From: Deltaproteobacteria bacterium
Lineage (GTDB): Bacteria; Desulfobacterota; SM23-61
Direction: 5' to 3'
NCBI GenBank assembly: GCA_029857975.1
Contig: JAOUFX010000194.1
Span: 1 to 6,303, forward strand
Length of the DNA: 6,303 nucleotides
The stretch's first letter is position 1. Every line of letters begins with the position of its first letter. The notes beneath the pieces were generated by a model. The model did not search any database, was not told the DNA's origin, and was given only the letters and a program-made list of their open reading frames with translations. Shown here piece after piece: positions 1 through 4,861 of the stretch. A program made the position numbers and the translations under genes.

Positions 1-456
1 CTCCTCCGCCTGGTCAAAGAGAGCTGTGGGGTTTATTTGGCCGAAAAGATGAAAAATAAAGATGTGCTTTCTTCTCCCCAGGCCGTACTCGATTTCGCCC
101 GGGTGAAACTGGCCGGTCTTCCCCATGAGGCTTTCATGATTATTTTTTTAAACGCCAAGAATAAAGTTCTGGATTACAAGGTTCTCCAGGAGGGAACAGT
201 GGACCGAGCGGTTATATATCCCAGACGCATGGTTGAGGAGGCCTTGGCCCATCATGCTGCCGGAATCATTTTGGTTCATAACCACCCCAGCGGAGATTCC
301 GAGCCATCCCCGGAGGATAAACAATTGACCCGTATCCTTACCGAAGCCGCCCGCACCATCGACCTACGGATTCTGGATCATATCATCGTGGGGAAAGAAG
401 GATATTGCAGCTTCCTGGAAACCCGCCTGATGCCTGTGGCAGAAAGCAGTCGATGA
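1..456 (+). CDS. radC: RadC family JAMM/MPN-domain protein, C-terminal part (5' end outside window)
   Basis: The frame is open from base 1 to a TGA at 454-456, giving 151 residues. RadC proteins are about 220-230 residues, so roughly the N-terminal third (the helix-hairpin-helix part) lies upstream of the window. The TTG at 37 and ATG at 49 are internal codons, not starts. The visible part is the RadC (PF04002) JAB/MPN fold. It has a glutamate in VLQEGTVD (codon 190-192), then HNHPSGDSEPSPED (277-318), which fits the JAMM zinc signature HxH-x7-Ser-x2-Asp. The C-terminal DHIIVGKEGYCSFLE is also typical of the family. RadC was once linked to DNA repair, but its real role is unsettled; the motif predicts a Zn-dependent hydrolase fold. 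Family assignment is very secure, the function is not. The next conserved gene is over 500 bases downstream, so no operon is visible. Confidence 0.96.
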   Translation, partial: LLRLVKESCGVYLAEKMKNKDVLSSPQAVLDFARVKLAGLPHEAFMIIFLNAKNKVLDYKVLQEGTVDRAVIYPRRMVEEALAHHAAGIILVHNHPSGDSEPSPEDKQLTRILTEAARTIDLRILDHIIVGKEGYCSFLETRLMPVAESSR

Positions 457-511
457 CCACAAAACTGGAATCGAGATCTGAGTTCTTAGAAGGGGGTGTG
501 GAAATAGTTTC

Positions 512-539
512 TTGACAATCCCTCCCATTCTGTTATCAT
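512..539 (+). promoter_or_regulatory. Sigma-70-type promoter with extended -10
   Basis: A perfect TTGACA (512-517) is separated by 16 bases from TATCAT (534-539). The -10 hexamer is preceded by TG one base upstream (531-532), an extended -10. Transcription would start near 546. The only element directly downstream is the short structured segment ending in the 606-636 terminator, so this looks like the promoter of a small RNA. Confidence 0.7.
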
Positions 540-545
540 CTCCAT

Positions 546-636
546 AGAAATACGCTCTCCAATCGCCTTGCCCGGGAGGAAGGTATGGTAAGGAGAATTT
601 GAAACCCCATTTCTCAAAAGAGAGGTGGGTTTTTTT
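546..636 (+). ncRNA. Candidate ~90-nt small RNA
   Basis: The segment is bounded by a near-consensus promoter (512-539) and a well-formed intrinsic terminator (606-636). Inside, CCTTGCC (566-572) pairs with GGTAAGG (587-593) to form a 7-bp stem with one G-U pair. Its 14-nt purine-rich loop carries GGAGGAAGG. The only reading frame in it is ATG at 585 with five codons after a Shine-Dalgarno-like GGAGGAAGG, so it is not a useful mRNA. It does not look like 4.5S or 6S RNA. GGA in hairpin loops is the signature of CsrA/RsmA-binding RNAs, but with one clear loop that is only a suggestion. The start near 546 is inferred from the -10 position. The family is unknown to me. Confidence 0.5.
606..636 (+). 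terminator. Rho-independent terminator
   Basis: A 10-bp stem, 606-615 paired with 620-629 (two G-U pairs), is capped by an AAAA tetraloop and followed directly by seven T (630-636). It ends the candidate small RNA. Confidence 0.8.
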
Positions 637-751
637 CCTAATGACTTCCTGAAATGTTGTTTTTGGGATTTTTCTCGGAAGGCAATAGTTCAAATGCAAA
701 TCTTCAATTTGGGCTTGAAAACCGAGGCTATTTCCAAAGAAAATTTTCCCC

Positions 752-780
752 TTGACTGGCCCTGAGATTAAGAGTATTTT
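752..780 (+). promoter_or_regulatory. Possible promoter for the leader and selenoprotein gene
   Basis: TTGACT (752-757), a 17-base spacer, then TATTTT (775-780). The -35 matches 5/6 and the -10 matches 4/6. This is the best promoter candidate I see between the 636 terminator and the gene at 1010. It would give a leader of about 220 nt. The assignment is tentative. Confidence 0.35.
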
Positions 781-848
781 TTGATAGTCGTTTCCCTCCG
801 TAGCCTGGTAAATCAAAAAACCTAACCTCTAACCTTCTGGAGGAAGTC

Positions 849-959
849 ATGAGAAGGAGTTTCCGGAAAGTGCCAATAGGAAGGCTCCTGGGAGATTCTT
901 GTTTCTCCTTGGAGCCTATTACTTTTCGACCCGAAGAGCGGTATTTTTTATTTTACTGA
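849..959 (+). CDS. Possible 36-residue leader or small ORF
   Basis: ATG at 849 follows a strong Shine-Dalgarno GGAGGA (839-844) and opens a 36-codon frame ending in TGA at 957-959. The product would be basic at its N-terminus (MRRSFRKVPIGRLL) and aromatic at its end (RYFLFY). I recognise no family. The ribosome binding site and ATG sit exactly in the loop of a small hairpin, CCTTCT (833-838) with AGAAGG (852-857). The frame overlaps two larger hairpins (875-920 and 922-938) and ends 50 bases before the selenoprotein start. It could be a leader peptide whose translation changes the folding of the leader, or simply an accident inside a structured leader. Nothing in the peptide itself is diagnostic. 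Confidence 0.3.
   Translation: MRRSFRKVPIGRLLGDSCFSLEPITFRPEERYFLFY
875..938 (+). promoter_or_regulatory. Two tandem hairpins in the selenoprotein leader
   Basis: AATAGG...GGCTCC (875-888) pairs with GGAGCCTATT (911-920) with a 4-nt insertion in the 5' arm. An inner GGAGA/TCTCC continues the stem. Two bases later CTTTTCG (922-928) pairs with CGAAGAG (932-938) around a 3-nt loop, and T-rich sequence begins at 942. The second hairpin with its T-rich tail resembles a weak terminator, so attenuation of the downstream gene is possible. Confidence 0.35.
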
Positions 960-995
960 GGACTGGGTAACTTTCGGATAATTTTGGTAAAGAAA

Positions 996-1000
996 GGAGG
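996..1000 (+). promoter_or_regulatory. Shine-Dalgarno that sets the start at 1010
   Basis: AAAGGAGG ends at base 1000. An in-frame ATG at 1001 abuts it with no spacing and cannot be used efficiently. The ATG at 1010 lies 9 bases downstream, so 1010 is taken as the start. Confidence 0.8.
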
Positions 1001-1009
1001 ATGATACTC

Positions 1010-1717
1010 ATGGGTCAATCAAGTCAGTTGGACAGGACCTTTTCCTTTATCCTGAAACGCATGGTGGAGACAGGCCAAGCGCCTTTCTATGCGGAAATTG
1101 CTGCTGAATTGGGGGTTTCCGTGGAAGAAGGTCGTAAAGCCCTCCATGATCTTTTAGGGGCGGGAATTCCTGGTTGGGTCTATCCGAATACCAGCTACCT
1201 CGTTTCCTTGGCCCCTTTCAACAATCTTCCCACCCAATATCGGATCACGATCGATGGGCAACAAAAGTGGTTTGGGGAGTGAGGGTTTGAGTCGCTGGCG
1301 GTCAGCTGGCTCTTCAAAGGAAAAACAGTACAGATCGATGCTCCATGTCTTGATTGCGGATCACCCATCCGAGTGGAGATGAAAGATGGTATCATCAAAA
1401 GTACCGAACCCGAAGGTCTAATAGGGTACACATCGGTACCTTTCCGGGAATGGTTCAAAGACCTTCCTTATAGCTGAAGTACCATGAATCTCTTCCGGTC
1501 GGAAGAGCACGTTCGTAACTGGAGCGGTTTCAAATCGGGTACTGACGAAGGGATTGTTGAATTGTCTGCGTTGGTCAAAGTTTTTTCGGGCAATTTATTC
1601 ACCCGGCGGCTAAACCCGGATTATGTGTCCAATTATCAGAAGTATATAGGGGAATTCATCTCTGCCATTGGAGAGATAGGGAAAGTCCGCCCGTTCTGGT
1701 CCCCACAGGGTTCGTAG
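1010..1717 (+). CDS. MerB-like organomercurial-lyase family protein with two selenocysteines (U91, U156)
   Basis: One frame runs from ATG 1010 to TAG 1715-1717 (235 residues), interrupted only by TGA at 1280-1282 and 1475-1477. Residues ~1-65 are the MerB-type helix-turn-helix domain. The rest follows the MerB (PF03243) core: WFGE-U91-GFES matches YAWC96ALD99T, PCLDCG (112-117) matches HCAATG, and PYS-U156-STMNLF matches SFC159CHVHFF. The NLFRSEEHVRNW stretch is typical of MerB-like relatives. Plasmid MerB (212 residues) cleaves carbon-mercury bonds with Cys96, Cys159 and Asp99. Here both cysteines correspond to UGA, and Asp99 to Glu94. Each UGA is followed by a SECIS-like hairpin. A conventional reading gives a 90-residue protein plus orphan pieces without a binding site, including one from ATG 1484. 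Likely cytosolic, single-gene unit. The substrate (organomercury, another organometal, or other) is unknown. The alternative, a pseudogene with two nonsense mutations, is much less likely. Confidence 0.9.
1280..1312 (+). promoter_or_regulatory. UGA (Sec91) and its bacterial SECIS hairpin
   Basis: UGA at 1280-1282 is followed by a 9-bp hairpin, 1289-1297 with 1303-1312, containing one G-U pair and a single bulged U (1307). The apical loop is GCGGU, and GGUC begins 18 nt after the UGA. In E. coli fdhF the SECIS apical loop also presents GGUC, 19 nt after UGA, with a bulged U nearby, and SelB binds it. The form and spacing match the bacterial SECIS model. Confidence 0.85.
1475..1507 (+). promoter_or_regulatory. 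UGA (Sec156) and its bacterial SECIS hairpin
   Basis: UGA at 1475-1477 is followed by a perfect 7-bp stem, CTCTTCC (1490-1496) with GGAAGAG (1501-1507). The tetraloop is exactly GGUC and begins 20 nt after the UGA. The hairpin lies inside the conserved NLFRSEEH codons, so it is constrained both as protein and as RNA. Confidence 0.85.
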
Positions 1718-1744
1718 CTAACCCCGATTAAAATTTACTTAGCA

Positions 1745-1771
1745 GGCAGGCTATTTGAGCCTGCCTTTTTT
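1745..1771 (+). terminator. Rho-independent terminator of the selenoprotein gene
   Basis: GGCAGGCT (1745-1752) pairs perfectly with AGCCTGCC (1758-1765) around a 5-nt loop, then six T (1766-1771). It lies 28 bases after the TAG, so the gene is transcriptionally closed off from atoE. Confidence 0.9.
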
Positions 1772-1992
1772 ATACACATTTCTCCCAATTATCATTACTC
1801 TCCAGACTTATCTCAGAGTCAACAGTAGGTGGAAGCATTAAATTCGGAAGAGGGGCGAATTTTTCCCGGAAAAACATAGAGTTCTTCCTGTAATTTTCGA
1901 GTGACAAATTTTGACAGATGTTGTAGATTTCTATCGGCAATCGAGGTTCGGATATACTTTCCATTTCTTGAATTTTGGCGAATTGCAGAAAG

Positions 1993-2008
1993 TGGCACGA
2001 TAGTTGTC
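1993..2008 (+). promoter_or_regulatory. Possible sigma-54 promoter upstream of atoE
   Basis: TGGCACG, 4 bases, then TTGTC. The -24 block is perfect and the spacing exact, but the -12 block has GT instead of GC. In E. coli the ato genes are activated through sigma-54 and AtoC, which makes the position suggestive. The site is 258 bases from the atoE start. Confidence 0.3.
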
Positions 2009-2108
2009 ATTTTAAAGCTCGATACTTCCCTCCAGATGTTGAATTTCCCTTCGATACTATTATTAAGTCCTTGCAAAAGAGCGAAGCAAAAAAAGAAATA
2101 TTTTTTTC

Positions 2109-2137
2109 TTGACAATATTTTTCATTCTCTATATAAG
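2109..2137 (+). promoter_or_regulatory. Sigma-70 promoter of atoE
   Basis: TTGACA (2109-2114), a 17-base spacer, then TATAAG (2132-2137): a perfect -35 and a 5/6 -10. Transcription would start near 2144 and leave a ~122-nt leader before atoE. Confidence 0.75.
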
Positions 2138-2265
2138 AAACTCGAATAATATTTTCAAATCATCACTTTTGATAGCCCTTCCATAAGAGGATGAGAGATT
2201 GACTGAGACAAGAATTCATTTCTTATTCAATTTTTGTCGGAAATAATATTCAAAAGGAGGGTGAA

Positions 2266-3666
2266 ATGATAGCTACATTTGGTAGGTTTTTTGCTGAAAG
2301 GTTCAGAAGGTGGATACCGGACTCCTTCATTTTTGCTATTATGTTGACTCTGATAGCAGCAGCGATGGCTTTACTATTTGTCGGAGCGAAGCCGTTTGGT
2401 ATTGTTCAGGCGTGGTACAAAGGATTTTGGGTACTGCTGGCCTTTGCGATGCAGATGGTTTTGATTCTCGTTACAGGGTTTGCTATTGCCATATCGCCAC
2501 CAGCGGAAAAATTTCTTGACTGGCTTTCTAAAAAGGTGAAGACACCCGTGGCGGTATACGGAGTGGTAACATTCGCGGGATTGATCTTCTCTATGATCAG
2601 CTGGGGCTGGATCGTTCTTACCGCCGTTCTGGCTAGGGAAATGGCTAAGAGAGTCAAAGGGGTTGACTATTGTCTTCTCGCTGCATGCGTGTATTCATCC
2701 AATTTGGGGTGGCACGGAGGTCTTTCAGGATCAATACCTCTGGTTCTCAATACACCAAACAACTTTTTAATCCAAGCGAAGGTATTGGAAACGACAATCC
2801 CAACTACCATGACGCTTCTGAATCCCATGAACATTGGGGTGTGCGTAGGCCTCCTTATAGTACTTCCCGTATTGATGATACTAATGAGACCGGCAGATAA
2901 CCAAGTGACAGAATTTGCTGATATGGTCGATGAAGAGCATAAGGCAATTAGGCCCATGACTGTGGAAGAAGAAGCGAATACCCTAAAACTTCCTGATAAG
3001 AATCTTTCCGATGCATTAAATAGCAGCATTATTCTCCAATTTATAATCGTTATAGCCGGTCTCTGGTTCCTTGTCCATCATTTCGCTACAAAGGGATTCG
3101 ATATAAACCTTAATATCATGAACTTCCTCTTCATCATTCTTGGTATGCTTGCCCATAAAACCCCGTTACGATATCTCGTTGCCATGAAAAGGTCTTGTAG
3201 CAATATTTCAGGTATTGTGCTCCAGTTCCCCTTCTATGCCGGTATTATGGGAATCATGATACATACGGGGCTCGGTAAAGCCATTGCCGTGTGGATCGCC
3301 GGGTTTGCCACGGTAAGCACCTATCCATTCATTGCATTTATTATAGGCGGTGTGGTGAATATCTGGGTACCCTCGGGAGGTGGAGAATGGGCCGTCATTG
3401 GACAGCCTATCCTTGAAGCAGCCAAGACCCTGGGTGCTTCTTTGCCAAAAGAACAGCTAACAGAACTCTTTGCGAGATCAAGTATGGCCGTTGCTTATGG
3501 TGATGCATGGACTAACATGATCCAACCGTTCTGGACGCTCGCGTTCCTTCCGGTTATGGCTGCGGGAACAAAGATGCAAGCACGCGATATTATGGGATAT
3601 ACATTCGTATCGATGATTGTTTCATTCTTCATCTATGCTATCTGCGTTACATGGTTACCAATATAA
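2266..3666 (+). CDS. atoE: AtoE-family short-chain fatty acid transporter
   Basis: This is a 466-residue polytopic membrane protein of the short-chain fatty-acid transporter family (PF02667); E. coli AtoE is about 440 residues. Family landmarks include RRWIPDSFIFAIMLTL (14-29), the GFWVLLAFAMQM stretch (53-64), ISWGWIVL (111-118) followed by LAREMAKRVKG and YCLLAACVYSS, the HGGLSGSIPL loop, FNFLFIILGMLAHKTP-like and LQFPFYAGI segments, VPSGGGEWAV (368-377), and the MIQPFW motif near the C-terminus. About 10-12 hydrophobic segments are visible, with a charged cytosolic loop around residues 205-245. Family members are thought to import short-chain acids such as acetoacetate or butyrate. The start is fixed by AAGGAGG (2254-2260), five bases before ATG. 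No CoA-transferase or thiolase genes flank it, so it stands apart from an ato operon here. The exact substrate is not determinable. Confidence 0.95.
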   Translation: MIATFGRFFAERFRRWIPDSFIFAIMLTLIAAAMALLFVGAKPFGIVQAWYKGFWVLLAFAMQMVLILVTGFAIAISPPAEKFLDWLSKKVKTPVAVYGVVTFAGLIFSMISWGWIVLTAVLAREMAKRVKGVDYCLLAACVYSSNLGWHGGLSGSIPLVLNTPNNFLIQAKVLETTIPTTMTLLNPMNIGVCVGLLIVLPVLMILMRPADNQVTEFADMVDEEHKAIRPMTVEEEANTLKLPDKNLSDALNSSIILQFIIVIAGLWFLVHHFATKGFDINLNIMNFLFIILGMLAHKTPLRYLVAMKRSCSNISGIVLQFPFYAGIMGIMIHTGLGKAIAVWIAGFATVSTYPFIAFIIGGVVNIWVPSGGGEWAVIGQPILEAAKTLGASLPKEQLTELFARSSMAVAYGDAWTNMIQPFWTLAFLPVMAAGTKMQARDIMGYTFVSMIVSFFIYAICVTWLPI

Positions 3667-3673
3667 ACCATGT
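3649..3673 (+). other. Hairpin over the atoE stop codon
   Basis: ACATGGTT (3649-3656) pairs with AACCATGT (3666-3673) around a 9-nt loop that contains most of the TAA stop. No T-tract follows, so it is not an intrinsic terminator. It may protect the mRNA 3' end, or it may be chance. Confidence 0.35.
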
Positions 3674-3950
3674 GAAGGAACCTTAATAGGTGACCCGTTT
3701 GCATGGCCTCTTCGGAAATAGAAAAAAATTGAGCTGTCAATAAACGAGGCAGGGTCAGAAATGGCTTTGCCTTTGTGCCATCTATATATGGTGGCTCGGG
3801 CATTGGACCAGGAGTAATGTTATCTGCTGAGCCTGTCGAAAAAGGTATAAATCTTCGTATTTGGTCCATCCTCAGAAATTCCTCTTCTGTCTGCTAAATC
3901 TTTCTTTTCGATCTTATCCCTCATTAAAATATTTTTATTACATAACAAGA

Positions 3951-3987
3951 CGGATGCAGGCGACTCGTAATACTCGCGCCTGATCCG
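3951..3987. repeat. Long inverted repeat (hairpin)
   Basis: CGGAT-g-CAGGCG (3951-3962) pairs with CGCCTGATCCG (3977-3987): eleven base pairs with one bulged G (3956) and a 14-nt loop. The loop region contains ACTCG twice. No T-tract lies on either side. It resembles a REP-like or structured-RNA element, not a terminator. Confidence 0.5.
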
Positions 3988-4073
3988 GGGCGTTACTCAC
4001 TTCCAACCAGAAATCATTAACCCTTAGAGTAGGTCCCTATTAACACTTCGTAGGTGAAGACCCCATTTCCTAA

Positions 4074-4101
4074 AACAAAAAAAGCCCCATTGCTGGGGCT
4101 T
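4074..4101 (-). terminator. Terminator-like hairpin reading leftward
   Basis: AAGCCCCA and TGGGGCTT form a perfect 8-bp stem with a TTGC loop. On the minus strand it is followed by a run of seven or more T. It lies downstream of the minus-strand gene's main terminator and may be a backup or a repeat copy: a degenerate version of the same hairpin occurs near 5130-5147. Confidence 0.55.
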
Positions 4102-4126
4102 GGGGGTGTGCTTAAAACGGTATTTT

Positions 4127-4175
4127 GGGCCAGTTTTTAGAAACGCTTTCTTTCGGCTACTTAATTCCCTACTGA
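4127..4175. repeat. Dispersed degenerate repeat, copy 1
   Basis: GGCCAGTTTTTAGAAACGCTT at the start of this segment recurs as GGCCAGTTTTTAAAAACACTT at 5050-5070. The following ~28 bases, ending in ATTCCC, are about 65% alike by eye. It is non-coding and of unknown origin. Confidence 0.5.
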
Positions 4176-4233
4176 ACGTTAAAAAGCCAGGGCTCTTCAG
4201 GTGCAGAAAACTTGCAGAGCTTACGGAATAAAT

Positions 4234-4273
4234 AAAAAAAGAGGGAAGAATCTCTTCTGCGACTCTTCCCTCT
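4234..4273 (-). terminator. Rho-independent terminator of the ZraP-like gene
   Basis: AGAGGGAAGA (4240-4249) pairs perfectly with TCTTCCCTCT (4264-4273) around a 14-nt loop. On the minus strand a run of seven T follows (4240-4234). It lies 27 bases after the minus-strand stop codon. Confidence 0.85.
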
Positions 4274-4300
4274 AATACGGGAGTGAGCAAAATATTCAGC

Positions 4301-4657
4301 TTACCACCCGTAACCAGACCCATACCCCATTCCGGGCCCACGTCTGTTACCCATTCCGGCCCCATGTCCGTAACCCATTCCGCCTCTCATGCCGTATCTC
4401 GGGCCATAATTCTGATACCCATTGCGAGAAGCGTTCAGCCGGGCCTGCTGTTCAAGGGTAAAACCGTTTTGAGCCTGATCAGGAGCTATATTGGATCGGG
4501 GACACCAATCCGAAGGATCCGCCGGGCCATACCCGCTTGCGCCGGGGCCATAACCACTATAACCCATGCCAAAACCTCTCCCCCATCCTTGAGCCAATGC
4601 CAAACCTGATGTAACCAGAATGGCAATCACAGAAATGGCTACTATCATCTTTTTCAT
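4301..4657 (-). CDS. Exported Gly/Tyr-rich ZraP-like small protein
   Basis: From ATG at 4657 to TAA at 4301, 118 residues. MKKMIVAISVIAILVTSG-LALA-QG is a classical Sec signal peptide with an AxA-type cleavage site near residue 22. The mature part begins with Gly/Tyr repeats and a single Cys in DWCPRS. It has a short FTLEQQARLNASR segment resembling the LTxxQ motif of the CpxP/Spy/ZraP group, then ends in a tail of GMGYG-type repeats. E. coli ZraP has the same LT-EQQ start and the same kind of GAGMGMGYG tail, but with about 80 residues of helix between them that are absent here. A start at 4687 would add MGKNGEKGEK before the signal peptide. It is rejected because AAAGGAG lies properly before 4657 and the predicted transcription start (~4683) is downstream of 4687. 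A periplasmic metal- or stress-related role is an inference by analogy. Confidence 0.75.
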   Translation of the reverse strand: MKKMIVAISVIAILVTSGLALAQGWGRGFGMGYSGYGPGASGYGPADPSDWCPRSNIAPDQAQNGFTLEQQARLNASRNGYQNYGPRYGMRGGMGYGHGAGMGNRRGPGMGYGSGYGW

Positions 4658-4693
4658 TTTTTCTCCTTTCTCTCCATTTTTACCCATTTAAAG

Positions 4694-4709
4694 AGCAATC
4701 CGGATGCCA
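4694..4709 (-). promoter_or_regulatory. Sigma-54 (-24/-12) promoter of the ZraP-like gene
   Basis: On the minus strand the site reads TGGCATC, 4 bases, TTGCT, with GG and GC at the exact -24/-12 spacing. It differs from the TGGCACG-N4-TTGCW consensus at two positions. Transcription would start near 4683, leaving a ~25-nt leader that contains the AAAGGAG binding site. E. coli zraP is also sigma-54 dependent, through ZraSR, which supports the pairing. Confidence 0.7.
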
Positions 4710-4861
4710 AGCTGGGGATAGAGGAAAAATATGTGCCCAAGCCTATAATAATAAAGAACATGTCTGCTGGCCCACACAGAACTCTTTGATCCATTACACA
4801 ATACCACAGCGGAAAAAATGTCGAAGGGTTTCACATAAAGTAAAAAAATGCATAAAATTTT

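Larger units (their letters stand above)
457..1009. other. Non-genic stretch between radC and the selenoprotein gene
   Basis: No conserved protein gene is seen here. It holds a strong promoter-like sequence (512-539), a hairpin (566-593), an intrinsic terminator (606-636), a second weaker promoter-like sequence (752-780), a possible 36-codon ORF (849-959), two further hairpins (875-920 and 922-938), and the ribosome binding site of the downstream gene (996-1000). A 150-codon open frame on the minus strand overlaps the end of radC and looks accidental. Confidence 0.7.
1772..2265. other. AT-rich stretch between the selenoprotein gene and atoE
   Basis: No gene is supported here. Open frames on both strands lack binding sites and recognisable sequence. 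The stretch holds a sigma-54-like site (1993-2008), a sigma-70 promoter (2109-2137) and a ~120-nt AT-rich leader. In that leader a similar AATAATATT...CAAA motif occurs twice (about 2146 and 2242). Confidence 0.6.
3667..4239. other. Non-genic stretch after atoE
   Basis: No convincing gene is present. The plus frame at about 3733-3893 is open without a start codon (contains FVPSIYGGSGIGPGV) and may be a gene relic or chance. A 78-codon minus-strand frame over the same bases lacks a spaced binding site. The stretch also holds a long hairpin (3951-3987), a minus-strand terminator-like hairpin (4074-4101) and one copy of a dispersed degenerate repeat (4127-4175). I see no clear intrinsic terminator for atoE. 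Confidence 0.55.

Noticed and set aside
546..636. SRP (4.5S) or 6S RNA
   Set aside because: The conserved SRP apical loop sequence is absent and the length and fold do not fit 6S RNA.
364..816. 150-codon minus-strand frame
   Set aside because: It overlaps the end of radC, covers the promoter and terminator of the candidate small RNA, and resembles no known family.
1001..1282. A complete 90-93 residue protein ending at the first UGA
   Set aside because: It stops in the middle of the MerB-like core. The frame continues with conserved sequence and a SECIS-like hairpin, so this is a fragment of the longer gene.
1484..1717. A separate 77-residue protein starting at ATG 1484
   Set aside because: No binding site precedes the ATG, the frame is continuous with the upstream part, and the sequence is the C-terminal part of MerB-like proteins. 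The ATG is the internal Met of STMNLF.
1010..1717. Pseudogene with two nonsense mutations
   Set aside because: Both UGAs fall on catalytic cysteine positions, each has a GGUC hairpin at the fdhF-like distance, and the rest of the frame is intact.
1819..2149. Open frames on both strands before atoE
   Set aside because: No spaced binding sites, low-complexity AT-rich translation, and the region carries promoter elements instead.
3827..3840. CTGAGCCTGTCGAA, resembling one arm of a common bacterial intergenic palindrome
   Set aside because: Only one arm is present with no inverted partner nearby, so it is not called a repeat.
3633..3893. Frames on both strands after atoE (minus 78 codons; plus with FVPSIYGGSGIGPGV)
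   Set aside because: The plus frame has no start codon and the minus ATG abuts its only Shine-Dalgarno-like bases. A gene relic is possible but not supportable.
3951..4020. Integron attC site or tRNA-like fold
   Set aside because: No matching core sites (RYYYAAC/GTTRRRY pair) and no T-arm consensus were found around the hairpin.
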